Part shown: in pieces, positions 1-7,293 of the stretch
Position numbering within the stretch: position 1 is the first letter of the stretch
How the letters are laid out: each line of letters starts with the position of its first letter
Source: Flavobacteriaceae bacterium
GTDB taxonomy: Bacteria > Bacteroidota > Bacteroidia > Flavobacteriales > Flavobacteriaceae
Assembly (NCBI GenBank): GCA_002713705.1
Contig: PAUJ01000021.1
Span: forward strand, 14,876 to 29,158
Reading direction: 5' to 3'
DNA length: 14,283 nucleotides
Made by a program: the position numbers and the translations under genes
Notes under the pieces: generated by a model
Told to the model about the DNA's origin: nothing
The model's input: the letters and a program-made list of their open reading frames with translations, nothing else
Databases searched by the model: none

Positions 1-16
1 AAAATTACATTTCTTT

Positions 17-51
17 AATTCCTGCTTTTGCAGGGAATTATTAATTTTTTT
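17..51 (+). terminator. Rho-independent terminator of a gene upstream of the window
   Basis: The arms AATTCCTGC (17-25) and GCAGGGAATT (30-39) pair around a TTTT loop with one bulged G, and a T-rich tail follows to position 51. This is a normal intrinsic terminator for a plus-strand gene ending to the left of the window. It also shows that the peptidase frame, which stays open back to a TTG at 28, cannot begin there, because that codon lies in the hairpin loop. Confidence 0.75.
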
Positions 52-75
52 AAAAAACACCTGTTTAAAAGGGTG

Positions 76-771
76 ATGCATATGGGAGGATATTATTTAT
101 TAGCAGGACTTATATTTTTGGTGAGTATGTACGTTAGTAACAGACTAAAAAGTAAATTTAAAAAATACTCAAAAATTCAACTTAAAAATGGAATGAGCGG
201 AAAAGAAATTGCTGAAAAAATGCTTTCAGATAATAGAATTACCGACGTAAAAGTTCTTTCGGTAAAAGGACAATTAACAGATCATTATAACCCTGTAAAT
301 AAAACTGTCAATTTAAGTGAAGCAGTCTATGCTCAAAGAAACGCTGCTGCTGCTGCTGTTGCAGCTCATGAATGTGGTCATGCCCTACAACATGCTAAAG
401 CCTATAGTTGGTTAAGATTGCGTTCGCAAATTGTTCCTGCTGTTGGTGTATCTAGCAAAATATCAAATTTTGTGATCATGGCAGGTTTAATTTTAATGTA
501 CTCTGGAAGTGCTTTAGGATCCATGTTGTTTTTGGTTGGAATTGTACTTTTTGGAGTTACTACACTCTTTACTTTTATCACATTACCGGTAGAATATGAT
601 GCCAGTAACCGAGCATTGGCTTGGTTGGAAAATAAGCACATGTTAACACAAGAAGAACATGCAGGAGCTAAAGATGCATTGAAATGGGCTGCAAGAACTT
701 ACTTAGTTGCTGCATTAGGATCTTTGGCAACACTACTTTATTTTATCAGTATGTTTATGGGTAGAAGATAA
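76..771 (+). CDS. YugP-type membrane zinc metallopeptidase
   Basis: This is a membrane-anchored neutral zinc peptidase of the YugP-like family (231 aa from this start). Seen in the sequence: an N-terminal membrane segment (about residues 5-21), the zinc motif HECGH at 98-102 after an Ala-rich helix, two hydrophobic segments at about 132-168, and LPVEYDAS at 170-177, whose Glu-173 is the probable third zinc ligand. DHYNP (69-73) and the C-terminal WAARTY block are also typical of the family. Length matches the usual 225-235 aa. The frame is open to a TTG at 28, but that lies in a terminator hairpin. ATG 76 or ATG 82 is the real start; the AAAAGGG at 67-73 has better spacing to 82, which gives MGGYYLL. 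The natural substrate is unknown. It appears to be monocistronic. Confidence 0.9.
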   Translation: MHMGGYYLLAGLIFLVSMYVSNRLKSKFKKYSKIQLKNGMSGKEIAEKMLSDNRITDVKVLSVKGQLTDHYNPVNKTVNLSEAVYAQRNAAAAAVAAHECGHALQHAKAYSWLRLRSQIVPAVGVSSKISNFVIMAGLILMYSGSALGSMLFLVGIVLFGVTTLFTFITLPVEYDASNRALAWLENKHMLTQEEHAGAKDALKWAARTYLVAALGSLATLLYFISMFMGRR

Positions 772-879
772 TTACCCGCGAAGGAGATTCTTTTCATTCT
801 AAACCAATAGTGATTTATTTAAGTTGTATCGCTATTAGTAAATAGGAGATTATTAAATAATCTGGTGGTTTTATGCAAT
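772..879. other. Intergenic DNA with two inverted repeats
   Basis: No gene is visible here. An imperfect inverted repeat (AATAGTGAT 806-814 with ATCGCTATT 828-836) and a near-perfect palindrome (AGATTATT-A-AATAATCT, 847-863) lie between the peptidase stop and the end of the pseudogene on the other strand. Neither has a following T-run on the strand where it would terminate a gene, so a terminator role is weak. Confidence 0.35.
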
Positions 880-1341
880 TTATTTTTTATAAACATGAAA
901 AGCTCTTTCAATACCAAATTGTTCTTGGTCTTTCCAACTTCCCCAGTGCGATATTATTTCATTATTATCTAAAAATTTTAAAGCATGATGATGAATATGA
1001 TGTTCGTTACTGTTTTTTTATGTCTTCTAGCTTAATAAAGTTAAATGATATATAGTTGTCATTTCTTTTTCTTGCTCAAAAAATAATTTTTCGATAAGTG
1101 CATTTCCCGCAGAGGTAATTTAATAAGTAATAAAAGGAGTCTATTTAGAAGCATATTTAGTCGTCCCTTTCTCATCAACAAGAAACTATTCTCCTTCTAA
1201 ATATTTTATTTTTTTCAATTGTTCTTTAGAGATTTCAGGTTGATTTTCGATTTTTTTATTGCTTGGTTTTTTTGTTTTTTCATTGCAGGAAACTAACAAA
1301 AAAGTTCCAATTAGATTGAATAGTAAAGTAATCTTTTTCAT
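880..1341 (-). pseudogene. Decayed lipoprotein gene with five in-frame stops
   Basis: On the minus strand one reading frame runs 154 codons from an ATG at 1341 to a TAA at 882-880 without any frameshift. It is interrupted by five stops: TAG at codon 52 (1188-1186), TAG at 67 (1143-1141), TAA at 74 (1122-1120), TAG at 105 (1029-1027) and TAA at 108 (1020-1018). It begins with a lipoprotein signal peptide, lipobox LVSC with Cys-19, followed by a Lys/Asn-rich linker. Readable remnants between stops include FLVDEKGTTKYASK, ITSAGNALIEKLF, EMTTIYHL and LKFLDNNEIISHWGSWKD. From memory these resemble secreted flavobacterial DUF1579-like proteins, in which EM..vYhL is followed by a THYC..gNQP segment before an HMH motif. 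That middle part is missing here, which suggests an internal deletion as well. Family assignment is tentative; the pseudogene status is firm. Confidence 0.8.
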
Positions 1342-1446
1342 TTGAGTTATCTACATCAATTATTTTAGACAAAAACTCCATTATATATTAATTTATAGTT
1401 TGAAATTCAAAAAAACTAAATAAAATGTTCTTTCTTCCCACAATTT
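1342..1446. other. AT-rich spacer upstream of the lipoprotein pseudogene
   Basis: This 105-base stretch lies between the Lys9-like gene stop and the pseudogene start, both on the minus strand. It holds a small palindrome, TTTGAA-A-TTCAAA (1399-1411), but no convincing terminator and no exact TAnnTTTG promoter box. I see nothing else in it. Confidence 0.4.
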
Positions 1447-2814
1447 TTAATATAAGTTATCAGGGTTATATCCCAAATATTCTTTATTTTCTTCTTTAAA
1501 GTTGATGCCGTAATTTTCTAATTCTTCTAAAATTGGTTCATATACTTCTTTAGCAATAGGTCTTAATACTCCTGGAGTACTAATTTCTTTGTTTAAGATT
1601 TTTAATGCCGCAATGGCAACAGGTAAGCCTACCGTTTTTGCCATAGCTGTATAGGTTTGGTCTTCGCCCGTAGTTACCATACTACTGTCAATTTGATAGG
1701 TTTCTCCATCTAATTCATAGCCAAATTTATGATACATTACAATCATATCTTTATCATTTTCAGCTAAAGTCCATTTATCCATTAATATTATCTGAAGCGC
1801 TTGAGCTGGTGTAGCATTTTTAATTCCTAATTTCTTCTTACCATTAAAAATATCTAGTTCTTCTAATTTTTCCCAAATAAGATCATCTTGATCTATTTTT
1901 AAATTGTGTCGAAATTTTAGTTCAACTGAATCTGTTGGTGAATAAGGTAAAAATAAATTTACATATTTGCGATACGTTAAGTTTTCCGAATTTGGTATGG
2001 TATAACCATCTTCAGTCATTCCTAGTTGAACAAAAACATTCCATGCACGACTAAATCCAACTCGTCTAATAGTTCCTCTGTATAAAGTTAATATATCTTT
2101 AAAACCATAAACATCATGATATTTTAAAGAGTTGCGATTGGCATACACTTCAAATTTCCCATAACCATCAATTTTAATAAGTTCGGTACGTCTAAAAAGT
2201 CTATTATAAGGAATGTATTTGTAGAGTCCTTCTTGTAAAAATTCTGCAGCACCTCCTTGACCAGCTAAAACAACATTTCTTGGATTCCAAGTAAATTTAT
2301 AATTCCATAAGTTGTCATCACTCTCAGGCGCTACTAATCCCCCTGTAAAAGACTCGAATAATAATAATTTCCCACCCTTGTCTCTTATGTTATCAATAAC
2401 TTTCATGGCGCTCATGTGATCAATGCCAGGGTCAACACCAATTTCATTCATAAATACCAGTCCTTTTGCCTTCGCTTCTTTATCTAAGTTCTGCATTTCA
2501 TCACTAATATAAGAAGCTGTTACAAGGTTTTTACCGAACGTTATACAGTCTTCAGCAACTTCTATATGGAAACGAGCTGGCAACATAGATATAACCATAT
2601 CACAGTTTTTTACTGCTCTTTCTCGTTCTTCTTTATTAAATACGTCCAATAAAATTCCTTTTGCATTAGTGTGATTTTTAGTGAACTTCTGAGCAGCTCT
2701 TAATGAAATGTCCCCAATCGTTATAAATAGCTTTTCCGAACTAGATTTATCTAATAAATAACGTATTAAACATGTTGCTGATCGTCCTGCTCCTATAATT
2801 AATATATTTCTCAT
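1447..2814 (-). CDS. Saccharopine dehydrogenase family protein (Lys9-like)
   Basis: This is a 455-aa NAD(P)-dependent oxidoreductase resembling saccharopine dehydrogenase of the glutamate-forming (Lys9 / SDH half of LKR-SDH) type. The N terminus is a Rossmann fold with IIGAGRSA at 6-13. It is followed by MLPARFH (77-83), GVDPGIDHMSA (126-136), which is typical of saccharopine dehydrogenases, and the GGLVAPESDDNLWNYKF block from 158, close to the substrate-binding GGLPAPE..NPLGYKF region of Lys9. Length fits the family. The known reaction is saccharopine to glutamate plus aminoadipate semialdehyde, a step of lysine breakdown, but no lysine-ketoglutarate reductase partner lies in the window, so the substrate is inferred only. 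ATG 2814 begins directly with the Rossmann strand. It is divergent from the DUF423 gene, with 72 bases between. Confidence 0.85.
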   Translation of the reverse strand: MRNILIIGAGRSATCLIRYLLDKSSSEKLFITIGDISLRAAQKFTKNHTNAKGILLDVFNKEERERAVKNCDMVISMLPARFHIEVAEDCITFGKNLVTASYISDEMQNLDKEAKAKGLVFMNEIGVDPGIDHMSAMKVIDNIRDKGGKLLLFESFTGGLVAPESDDNLWNYKFTWNPRNVVLAGQGGAAEFLQEGLYKYIPYNRLFRRTELIKIDGYGKFEVYANRNSLKYHDVYGFKDILTLYRGTIRRVGFSRAWNVFVQLGMTEDGYTIPNSENLTYRKYVNLFLPYSPTDSVELKFRHNLKIDQDDLIWEKLEELDIFNGKKKLGIKNATPAQALQIILMDKWTLAENDKDMIVMYHKFGYELDGETYQIDSSMVTTGEDQTYTAMAKTVGLPVAIAALKILNKEISTPGVLRPIAKEVYEPILEELENYGINFKEENKEYLGYNPDNLY

Positions 2815-2828
2815 TCGTTGGGTTTTCG

Positions 2829-2836
2829 TAGATTTG
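2829..2836 (+). promoter_or_regulatory. Possible promoter -7 box TAGATTTG
   Basis: This exact match to the Bacteroidetes -7 consensus TAnnTTTG lies 50 bases upstream of the DUF423 start, in the divergent gap. No TTG-type -33 box sits at the usual distance, so it may be chance. Confidence 0.3.
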
Positions 2837-2886
2837 AAAATAGTTTTTAAACAGTACTAATTTACTAAATAATAACCTTTCTGAAT

Positions 2887-3276
2887 ATGAAAATAAATAA
2901 AAATATTGTGATTACAGCAGCTCTTTTAGCAGCTCTTACGATTATCGTTGGTGCCTTTGGTGCACACGGATTAAAAGAGTTGATTTCTGAAAAATCTTTA
3001 GTTTCTTTTGAAACGGGAGTTCGATATCAAATGTATCATGTAATAGTAATGCTAGCACTAGGGCTATCAACAGGTATTTTGCCAAAAACCCAAAAATGGG
3101 TGTTTTGGTTTTTTATAATTGGAATTCTATTTTTCTCAGGTTCTATTTATTTGCTAGCATTAAACGAATTTTTGCCTTTTGATACAAAATTGATTGCCTT
3201 TACTACTCCCATTGGTGGCTTTTTATTAATAATTGGTTGGTTACGCTTGGCTTATGGAGTAATTGTGAATAAATAA
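2887..3276 (+). CDS. DUF423 family small membrane protein
   Basis: This is an inner-membrane protein of the DUF423 (YgdD-like) family, 129 aa, the normal length. Four hydrophobic segments are visible at about 7-26, 50-64, 72-91 and 101-120. Family signatures seen are GAFGAHGL (22-29), the Glu/Arg segment ETGVRYQMYH (42-51), LFFSGSIYLL (81-90) and TPIGGFLLIIGW (107-118). The biochemical function is unknown. The ATG at 2887 is the first in frame and begins the first membrane helix after a short basic segment. The Ala-Leu repeat in that helix comes from a short repeated GCAGCTCTT. pckA follows in the same direction after 76 bases but appears to have its own promoter. Confidence 0.9.
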   Translation: MKINKNIVITAALLAALTIIVGAFGAHGLKELISEKSLVSFETGVRYQMYHVIVMLALGLSTGILPKTQKWVFWFFIIGILFFSGSIYLLALNEFLPFDTKLIAFTTPIGGFLLIIGWLRLAYGVIVNK

Positions 3277-3319
3277 CTAAAAATATCCAATTTAAAACGT
3301 CTAATTTTAATAGAATTCT

Positions 3320-3327
3320 TAATTTTG
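3320..3327 (+). promoter_or_regulatory. Promoter -7 box TAATTTTG of pckA
   Basis: TAATTTTG matches TAnnTTTG exactly and lies 25 bases upstream of the pckA ATG, so the predicted leader is about 15-20 bases. No good -33 TTG is present. Confidence 0.5.
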
Positions 3328-3352
3328 TATTCTACAATATTTAAAAAATGTT

Positions 3353-4963
3353 ATGGTAAATAATAACCAAACTAAAAAAATAATTTCGTTAGAGAGTTAC
3401 GGAATTTATAATGCAAATGTTAACTATCAACTTACCACAGAACAATTACAGAAAGATACGATATTAAAAGGACAGGGGAAGTTAGCTAAAAGTGGTGCTC
3501 TTGCAGTAAATACTGGAGAATTCACTGGCAGATCACCGATGGATCGATTTATTGTAAAAGATGATATTACAAAAGATAAAATTTGGTGGGGAGATATTAA
3601 TATTCCATTTTCATCTGAAAAGTTTGACAAGCTATACAATAGAGTTGTCGACTATCTTTCCAATAAAGAAATTTTTGTTAGGGACTGTTTCGCATGTGCT
3701 GATGCTAATTATAAACTCAATATTCGAGTAATTAACGAATATTCATGGTCTAATATGTTTTCTTATAATATGTTCCTGCGACCAACAAATGAAGAATTAG
3801 AAAACTTTGAACAAGAATGGCTTGTAGTTAATGCTCCTGGATTCATGGCAAATCCAGAATTAGATGGTACACGCCAACATAACTTTGCGATTTTAAACTT
3901 TACAAAAAAAATAGCCTTAATAGGGGGAACAGGATATACGGGTGAAATTAAAAAAGGAATTTTCTCTGCACTTAATTTTATCCTTCCAGTTGATAAGAAT
4001 ACAATGCCAATGCACTGTTCTGCGAATGTTGGTAAGGATGGTGAAACAGCTATATTCTTTGGATTGTCCGGAACAGGGAAAACTACACTTTCTGCAGACC
4101 CAGATAGAAAGTTAATTGGTGATGACGAGCACGGCTGGACTGCTGAAAATACAGTTTTTAATTTCGAAGGTGGATGCTATGCTAAGGTAATCAATCTCTC
4201 AGAAGAAAACGAACCCGATATTTACAAGGCTATTAAGTTTGGAGCTATTCTCGAAAACGTCGTGATGGATGATGCTGGAGTCGTAGATTTTGAAGATGTC
4301 TCTATTACACAAAACACTCGAGTAAGTTATCCAATTGAGCATATTGAAAATATTCAGGTCCCTTCAATAGGAAGAAATCCTAAAAATATATTCTTTTTAA
4401 CCGCAGATGCTTTTGGGGTTTTGCCTCCAATTTCTAAATTGACTCCAGGTCAAGCCGCTTACCACTTTATTAGTGGATATACAGCTAAAGTTGCTGGTAC
4501 AGAAGCTGGTGTAAACGAACCATTGCCAAGTTTTTCTGCTTGCTTTGGCGCACCGTTTATGCCTTTACATCCTGCTAAATATGCAGAAATGTTAAGTAAG
4601 AAAATGCAAGAGGCTGGCGTGTCTGTTTGGCTTGTTAATACAGGATGGACAGGAGGTCCATATGGAGTAGGAACTAGAATGAAACTGAAATACACGCGAG
4701 CGATGATTACGGCTGCGATAGATGGTACATTAGATGCAGCAAATGCAGATAATTATCACATTCATTCTGTATTTGGGTTACAACAACCAAGAACATGTCC
4801 AAATGTTCCTAGTCAAGTGTTGAGTCCAAGATCTACCTGGAATAATGACAAAGGCTATTATGAAACAGCTCATAAATTAGCAGCATCTTTTAAAAATAAT
4901 TTTAAGAAGTTTGAATCTTATGCCAATGAAGAAATTATGGCTGGTGCTCCATTATTAGGATAG
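3353..4963 (+). CDS. pckA: Phosphoenolpyruvate carboxykinase (ATP)
   Basis: This enzyme converts oxaloacetate plus ATP to PEP plus CO2 and ADP in the cytosol, the entry step of gluconeogenesis (EC 4.1.1.49). At 536 aa it has normal length. Visible active-site elements are FTGRSP with Arg-60 (oxaloacetate binding), GGTGYTGEIKKG at 191-202 with the Tyr and Lys pair, MHCSAN with His-221 (Mn ligand), the kinase P-loop GLSGTGKTT (237-245), the metal-binding LIGDDEHGW (254-262) and NTRVSYPI with Arg-323. None is missing. ATG 3353 is the right start; a second ATG at 3348 is out of frame. It is followed by a strong terminator at 4979 and is probably a single-gene unit. Confidence 0.97.
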   Translation: MVNNNQTKKIISLESYGIYNANVNYQLTTEQLQKDTILKGQGKLAKSGALAVNTGEFTGRSPMDRFIVKDDITKDKIWWGDINIPFSSEKFDKLYNRVVDYLSNKEIFVRDCFACADANYKLNIRVINEYSWSNMFSYNMFLRPTNEELENFEQEWLVVNAPGFMANPELDGTRQHNFAILNFTKKIALIGGTGYTGEIKKGIFSALNFILPVDKNTMPMHCSANVGKDGETAIFFGLSGTGKTTLSADPDRKLIGDDEHGWTAENTVFNFEGGCYAKVINLSEENEPDIYKAIKFGAILENVVMDDAGVVDFEDVSITQNTRVSYPIEHIENIQVPSIGRNPKNIFFLTADAFGVLPPISKLTPGQAAYHFISGYTAKVAGTEAGVNEPLPSFSACFGAPFMPLHPAKYAEMLSKKMQEAGVSVWLVNTGWTGGPYGVGTRMKLKYTRAMITAAIDGTLDAANADNYHIHSVFGLQQPRTCPNVPSQVLSPRSTWNNDKGYYETAHKLAASFKNNFKKFESYANEEIMAGAPLLG

Positions 4964-4978
4964 TAGTATTTAGATGCT

Positions 4979-5014
4979 AAAAAAGGCGCTACATTTTTTG
5001 TAGCGCCTTTTTTT
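4979..5014. terminator. Bidirectional terminator between pckA and hemD
   Basis: A perfect 9-bp GC-rich stem, GGCGCTACA (4985-4993) with TGTAGCGCC (4999-5007), has a T5 loop. It is flanked by A6 on the left and T7 on the right, so it has the U-tract needed for termination on both strands. It separates the converging pckA (+) and hemD (-). Confidence 0.92.
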
Positions 5015-5028
5015 AACCATAAATAAAT

Positions 5029-5775
5029 TTATTTTTTATTGGCGGCCTTTATATACTTTTCCAAAGCCATTGTCATTGACGGAGTCTCAGGAGTTGGCGC
5101 TTGAATGTCTACACGTAATCCTTGTTCGGTTGCGGCTTTGACAGTAGTGTTTCCAAAAACAGCAATTCGAGTGTCATTTTGTTCAAAATTAGGAAAATTT
5201 TCAAATAATGATTTAATACCACTTGGGCTAAAAAATACTAATATATCATAGTAAACATCTCTTAAATCTGAAAGGTCACTTACAACAGTATTATAAAAAG
5301 TAGCTTCTTTCCAAGATACTCCTAAATCATTCATCATCAAAGGGACATCAGCTTTTAGCTTATCTGATGATGGTAATAAAAAAGATTCTGTTTTGTATTT
5401 TTTAATGATAGGAGTCAATTCAGAAAAAGTTCTTTTACCTACGTAAATTTTACGTTTTCTATACACAACATATTTTTGCAAATAAAATGCAACTGCTTCA
5501 CTTAAGCAAAAATACTTCATAGAATCAGGAACTTTGAAACGCAATTCTTCTGCGATTCTAAAATAATGATCAACAGCATTTCTACTGGTTAGAATAATTG
5601 CAGTAAATTTAGAAAGATCTACTTTTTGAGCTCGAACATCTTTACTGGATACTCCTTCCACATGAATAAAACTTCTAAAGTCAATCTTAACCTTTTGTCT
5701 ATTAATTAAATCAAAATAAGGAGAATTTTCCACTTTCGGTTCAGGTTGCGAAACCAAAATAGTTTTCACTTTCAT
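5029..5775 (-). CDS. hemD: Uroporphyrinogen-III synthase
   Basis: HemD closes and rearranges hydroxymethylbilane to uroporphyrinogen III in haem biosynthesis (EC 4.2.1.75). The family is poorly conserved, but the recognisable pattern is present: N-terminal ILVSQPEP (6-13), ILTSRNAVDHYF (61-72), FFSPSGIKSLF (181-191) and the C-terminal block IAVFGNTTVKAATEQGL (204-220) running into APTPETPSMTMALEKY. The length is 248 aa from ATG 5775. The frame extends 9 bases further to a TTG at 5784, but the ATG gives the usual MKVKTILVSQPEP start. It lies 28 bases behind the DUF4271 gene on the same strand and is probably co-transcribed with it. No other hem genes are in the window. Confidence 0.9.
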   Translation of the reverse strand: MKVKTILVSQPEPKVENSPYFDLINRQKVKIDFRSFIHVEGVSSKDVRAQKVDLSKFTAIILTSRNAVDHYFRIAEELRFKVPDSMKYFCLSEAVAFYLQKYVVYRKRKIYVGKRTFSELTPIIKKYKTESFLLPSSDKLKADVPLMMNDLGVSWKEATFYNTVVSDLSDLRDVYYDILVFFSPSGIKSLFENFPNFEQNDTRIAVFGNTTVKAATEQGLRVDIQAPTPETPSMTMALEKYIKAANKK

Positions 5776-5803
5776 ATGAGACAATTTTTATTAGTTAATA
5801 TAT

Positions 5804-6445
5804 CTATATAAATGCTTTATATAATATAAGATATGGGGAAATTTCGAGAGCGCAAATATACAATAAAAAATAAAATAAATTGTTAAATATAAGACTTCTG
5901 TAATTTTTATAACTGTAAGATAAAATAAGCATATTTACTAGAAAGAGAATACCCGTAAGTATGAGTAAGATGTTTAAGTCTGGTTTAATTGAAAAATAAA
6001 AAATGAAATTGGTAATAATTAATAGTAATGATAAAAAATTACGATAACTAAGTTTTTCATATATATAGTGATCAATAAGCTTTTCAATTGAGAAAATAGC
6101 TCCAATCATTTTTTCAATACTCGTTTTTACTATTATAAAAACAAATACTACAAATAGAATTTGTAAAAATAAAAACACATTTGCTTTGCCTTTTTCTAAA
6201 AAGAACAAATTAACAAATAAGGAGGTGGATATTAATTGAATGACAAAAAGTAAAATACTAAATGGATGTCTTAATTCTTCAAATTTACCCTTTGCTAAAA
6301 AGTAGTTATTGGAAACAGGTAATCTTATAAAATCATTGAAACGTTTGGGATAAATAACTTTTAAAATTGCGATAATCAAAATACAACCAACCATAATTAA
6401 GGTTACCCAATCCAACGATTCTATGATTCTATTAGTGTATCTCAA
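5804..6445 (-). CDS. DUF4271 family polytopic membrane protein
   Basis: This is an integral membrane protein of unknown function, 213 aa, with about six hydrophobic segments (roughly 14-31, 62-82, 90-107, 134-152, 157-177, 187-208). The pattern YPKRFNDF (32-39), the central Lys/Glu-rich break and the C-terminal CALEISPYLILYK (198-210) fit DUF4271, a family found in Bacteroidetes. The start is uncertain. TTG 6445 is used because the segment before the first in-frame ATG (6394, residue 18) contains the SLDW stretch that homologues, as I remember them, keep. However, this TTG is also the end of TAAATTTG, a possible -7 promoter box, which would favour ATG 6394. It lies directly upstream of hemD. 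Confidence 0.75.
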   Translation of the reverse strand: MRYTNRIIESLDWVTLIMVGCILIIAILKVIYPKRFNDFIRLPVSNNYFLAKGKFEELRHPFSILLFVIQLISTSLFVNLFFLEKGKANVFLFLQILFVVFVFIIVKTSIEKMIGAIFSIEKLIDHYIYEKLSYRNFLSLLLIITNFIFYFSIKPDLNILLILTGILFLVNMLILSYSYKNYRSLIFNNLFYFLLYICALEISPYLILYKAFI

Positions 6446-6538
6446 ATTTATTTTTAAGAAGGATAAAGGTACTATATTTTAAAGCTTAAAAAGAGACTCA
6501 TTTATATTTTCATTTACATTTATTTAACCTAAAAAAGG

Positions 6539-6546
6539 TACATTTG
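6539..6546 (+). promoter_or_regulatory. Promoter -7 box TACATTTG of the mannosyltransferase-pyrC operon
   Basis: TACATTTG matches TAnnTTTG exactly and ends 15 bases before the ATG at 6562, giving a short A-rich leader. It covers a TTG at 6544 that is in frame with the gene and so argues against that codon as the start. The -33 region is degenerate. Confidence 0.5.
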
Positions 6547-6561
6547 TTAAAAATTAATAAT

Positions 6562-7293
6562 ATGGTTAACTCATTGGTGGTTATTCCAACCTTCAACGAA
6601 ATTGAAAATATAGATCGAATTATTCGTCATGTATTTTCTTTGCCAAAAAAGTTTGATATTTTAATAGTAGATGATAATTCTCCAGATGGTACTTCAGCAG
6701 CTGTTCTGTTATTAAAAAATGAATTTTCAGATCGTCTTTTTTTAAAAAAAAGAAAAGAAAAGTTAGGCTTAGGAACAGCATATATTTATGGCTTTAAATG
6801 GGCATTAGAAAGAAATTACGAATTTGTGTTTGAAATGGATGCTGATTTTTCACACAACCCAAATGATTTATTAAAGCTTTATGATTCTTGCGACCATGAA
6901 GGAGCTGATGTTTCTATTGGTTCTCGATATAAAACAGGTGTAAATGTAGTAAACTGGCCTATGAGTAGAGTGTTACTGTCTTGGTTCGCATCTAAATATG
7001 TGCGATTTATTACAGGAATGAATGTTACAGACACCACTGCTGGATTTGTTTGTTATAAACGAGCGGTTTTAGAAAAAATAAATCTGGATAAAATAAAATT
7101 TATTGGCTATGCTTTTCAAATCGAAATGAAATTTAAAGCACATTTACATAAATTTAATATTATAGAAGTTCCTGTTATATTTACAGACAGAACAGAGGGA
7201 GTATCAAAAATGAGTGGCGGGATTATTTCGGAAGCGATTTTTGGAGTTATTTCTATGAAATTTAAAAGTATGTTTACAAAATATGAGATTTAA
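6562..7293 (+). CDS. DPM1-like polyprenol monophosphomannose synthase (GT2)
   Basis: This is a cytosolic-face family 2 glycosyltransferase, 243 aa, of the dolichol-phosphate mannose synthase (DPM1) type, expected to transfer mannose from GDP-mannose to a polyprenyl phosphate. Seen: VVIPTFNEIENI (6-17), the nucleotide-binding DDNSPDGT (37-44), DADFSHNP (93-100) with the metal-binding DxD, and TDTTAGFVCYKRAVL (156-170). It lacks a C-terminal membrane domain, as in the short DPM1 class. Sugar and lipid specificity are inferred from the family. ATG 6562 is preferred to the TTG at 6544, which lies inside a promoter box. The stop overlaps the next start (TAATG at 7291-7295), so it is translationally coupled to dihydroorotase. 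Confidence 0.88.
   Translation: MVNSLVVIPTFNEIENIDRIIRHVFSLPKKFDILIVDDNSPDGTSAAVLLLKNEFSDRLFLKKRKEKLGLGTAYIYGFKWALERNYEFVFEMDADFSHNPNDLLKLYDSCDHEGADVSIGSRYKTGVNVVNWPMSRVLLSWFASKYVRFITGMNVTDTTAGFVCYKRAVLEKINLDKIKFIGYAFQIEMKFKAHLHKFNIIEVPVIFTDRTEGVSKMSGGIISEAIFGVISMKFKSMFTKYEI

Noticed and set aside
28..75. Possible 16-codon N-terminal extension of the zinc peptidase from a TTG
   Set aside because: The TTG lies in the loop of an upstream terminator hairpin, and the extension is not part of the family's usual start.
847..863. Palindrome AGATTATT-A-AATAATCT as a terminator
   Set aside because: There is no T-run after it on either strand, and it is AT-only; probably chance or a weak structure.
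873..1055. Plus-strand open frame of 60 codons with an ATG
   Set aside because: It lies antisense to the lipoprotein pseudogene, has no recognisable domain, and the minus-strand frame explains the sequence better.
1186..1188. Stop-codon reassignment to explain the in-frame TAGs in the lipoprotein frame
   Set aside because: All other genes here use TAA as their terminal stop with no internal stops, and both TAG and TAA interrupt this one frame together with an apparent deletion, so decay is the simpler reading.
2917..2940. Short tandem repeat GCAGCTCTT in the DUF423 gene
   Set aside because: It encodes the Ala-Leu repeat of the first membrane helix and has only two copies; no sign of a repeat element.
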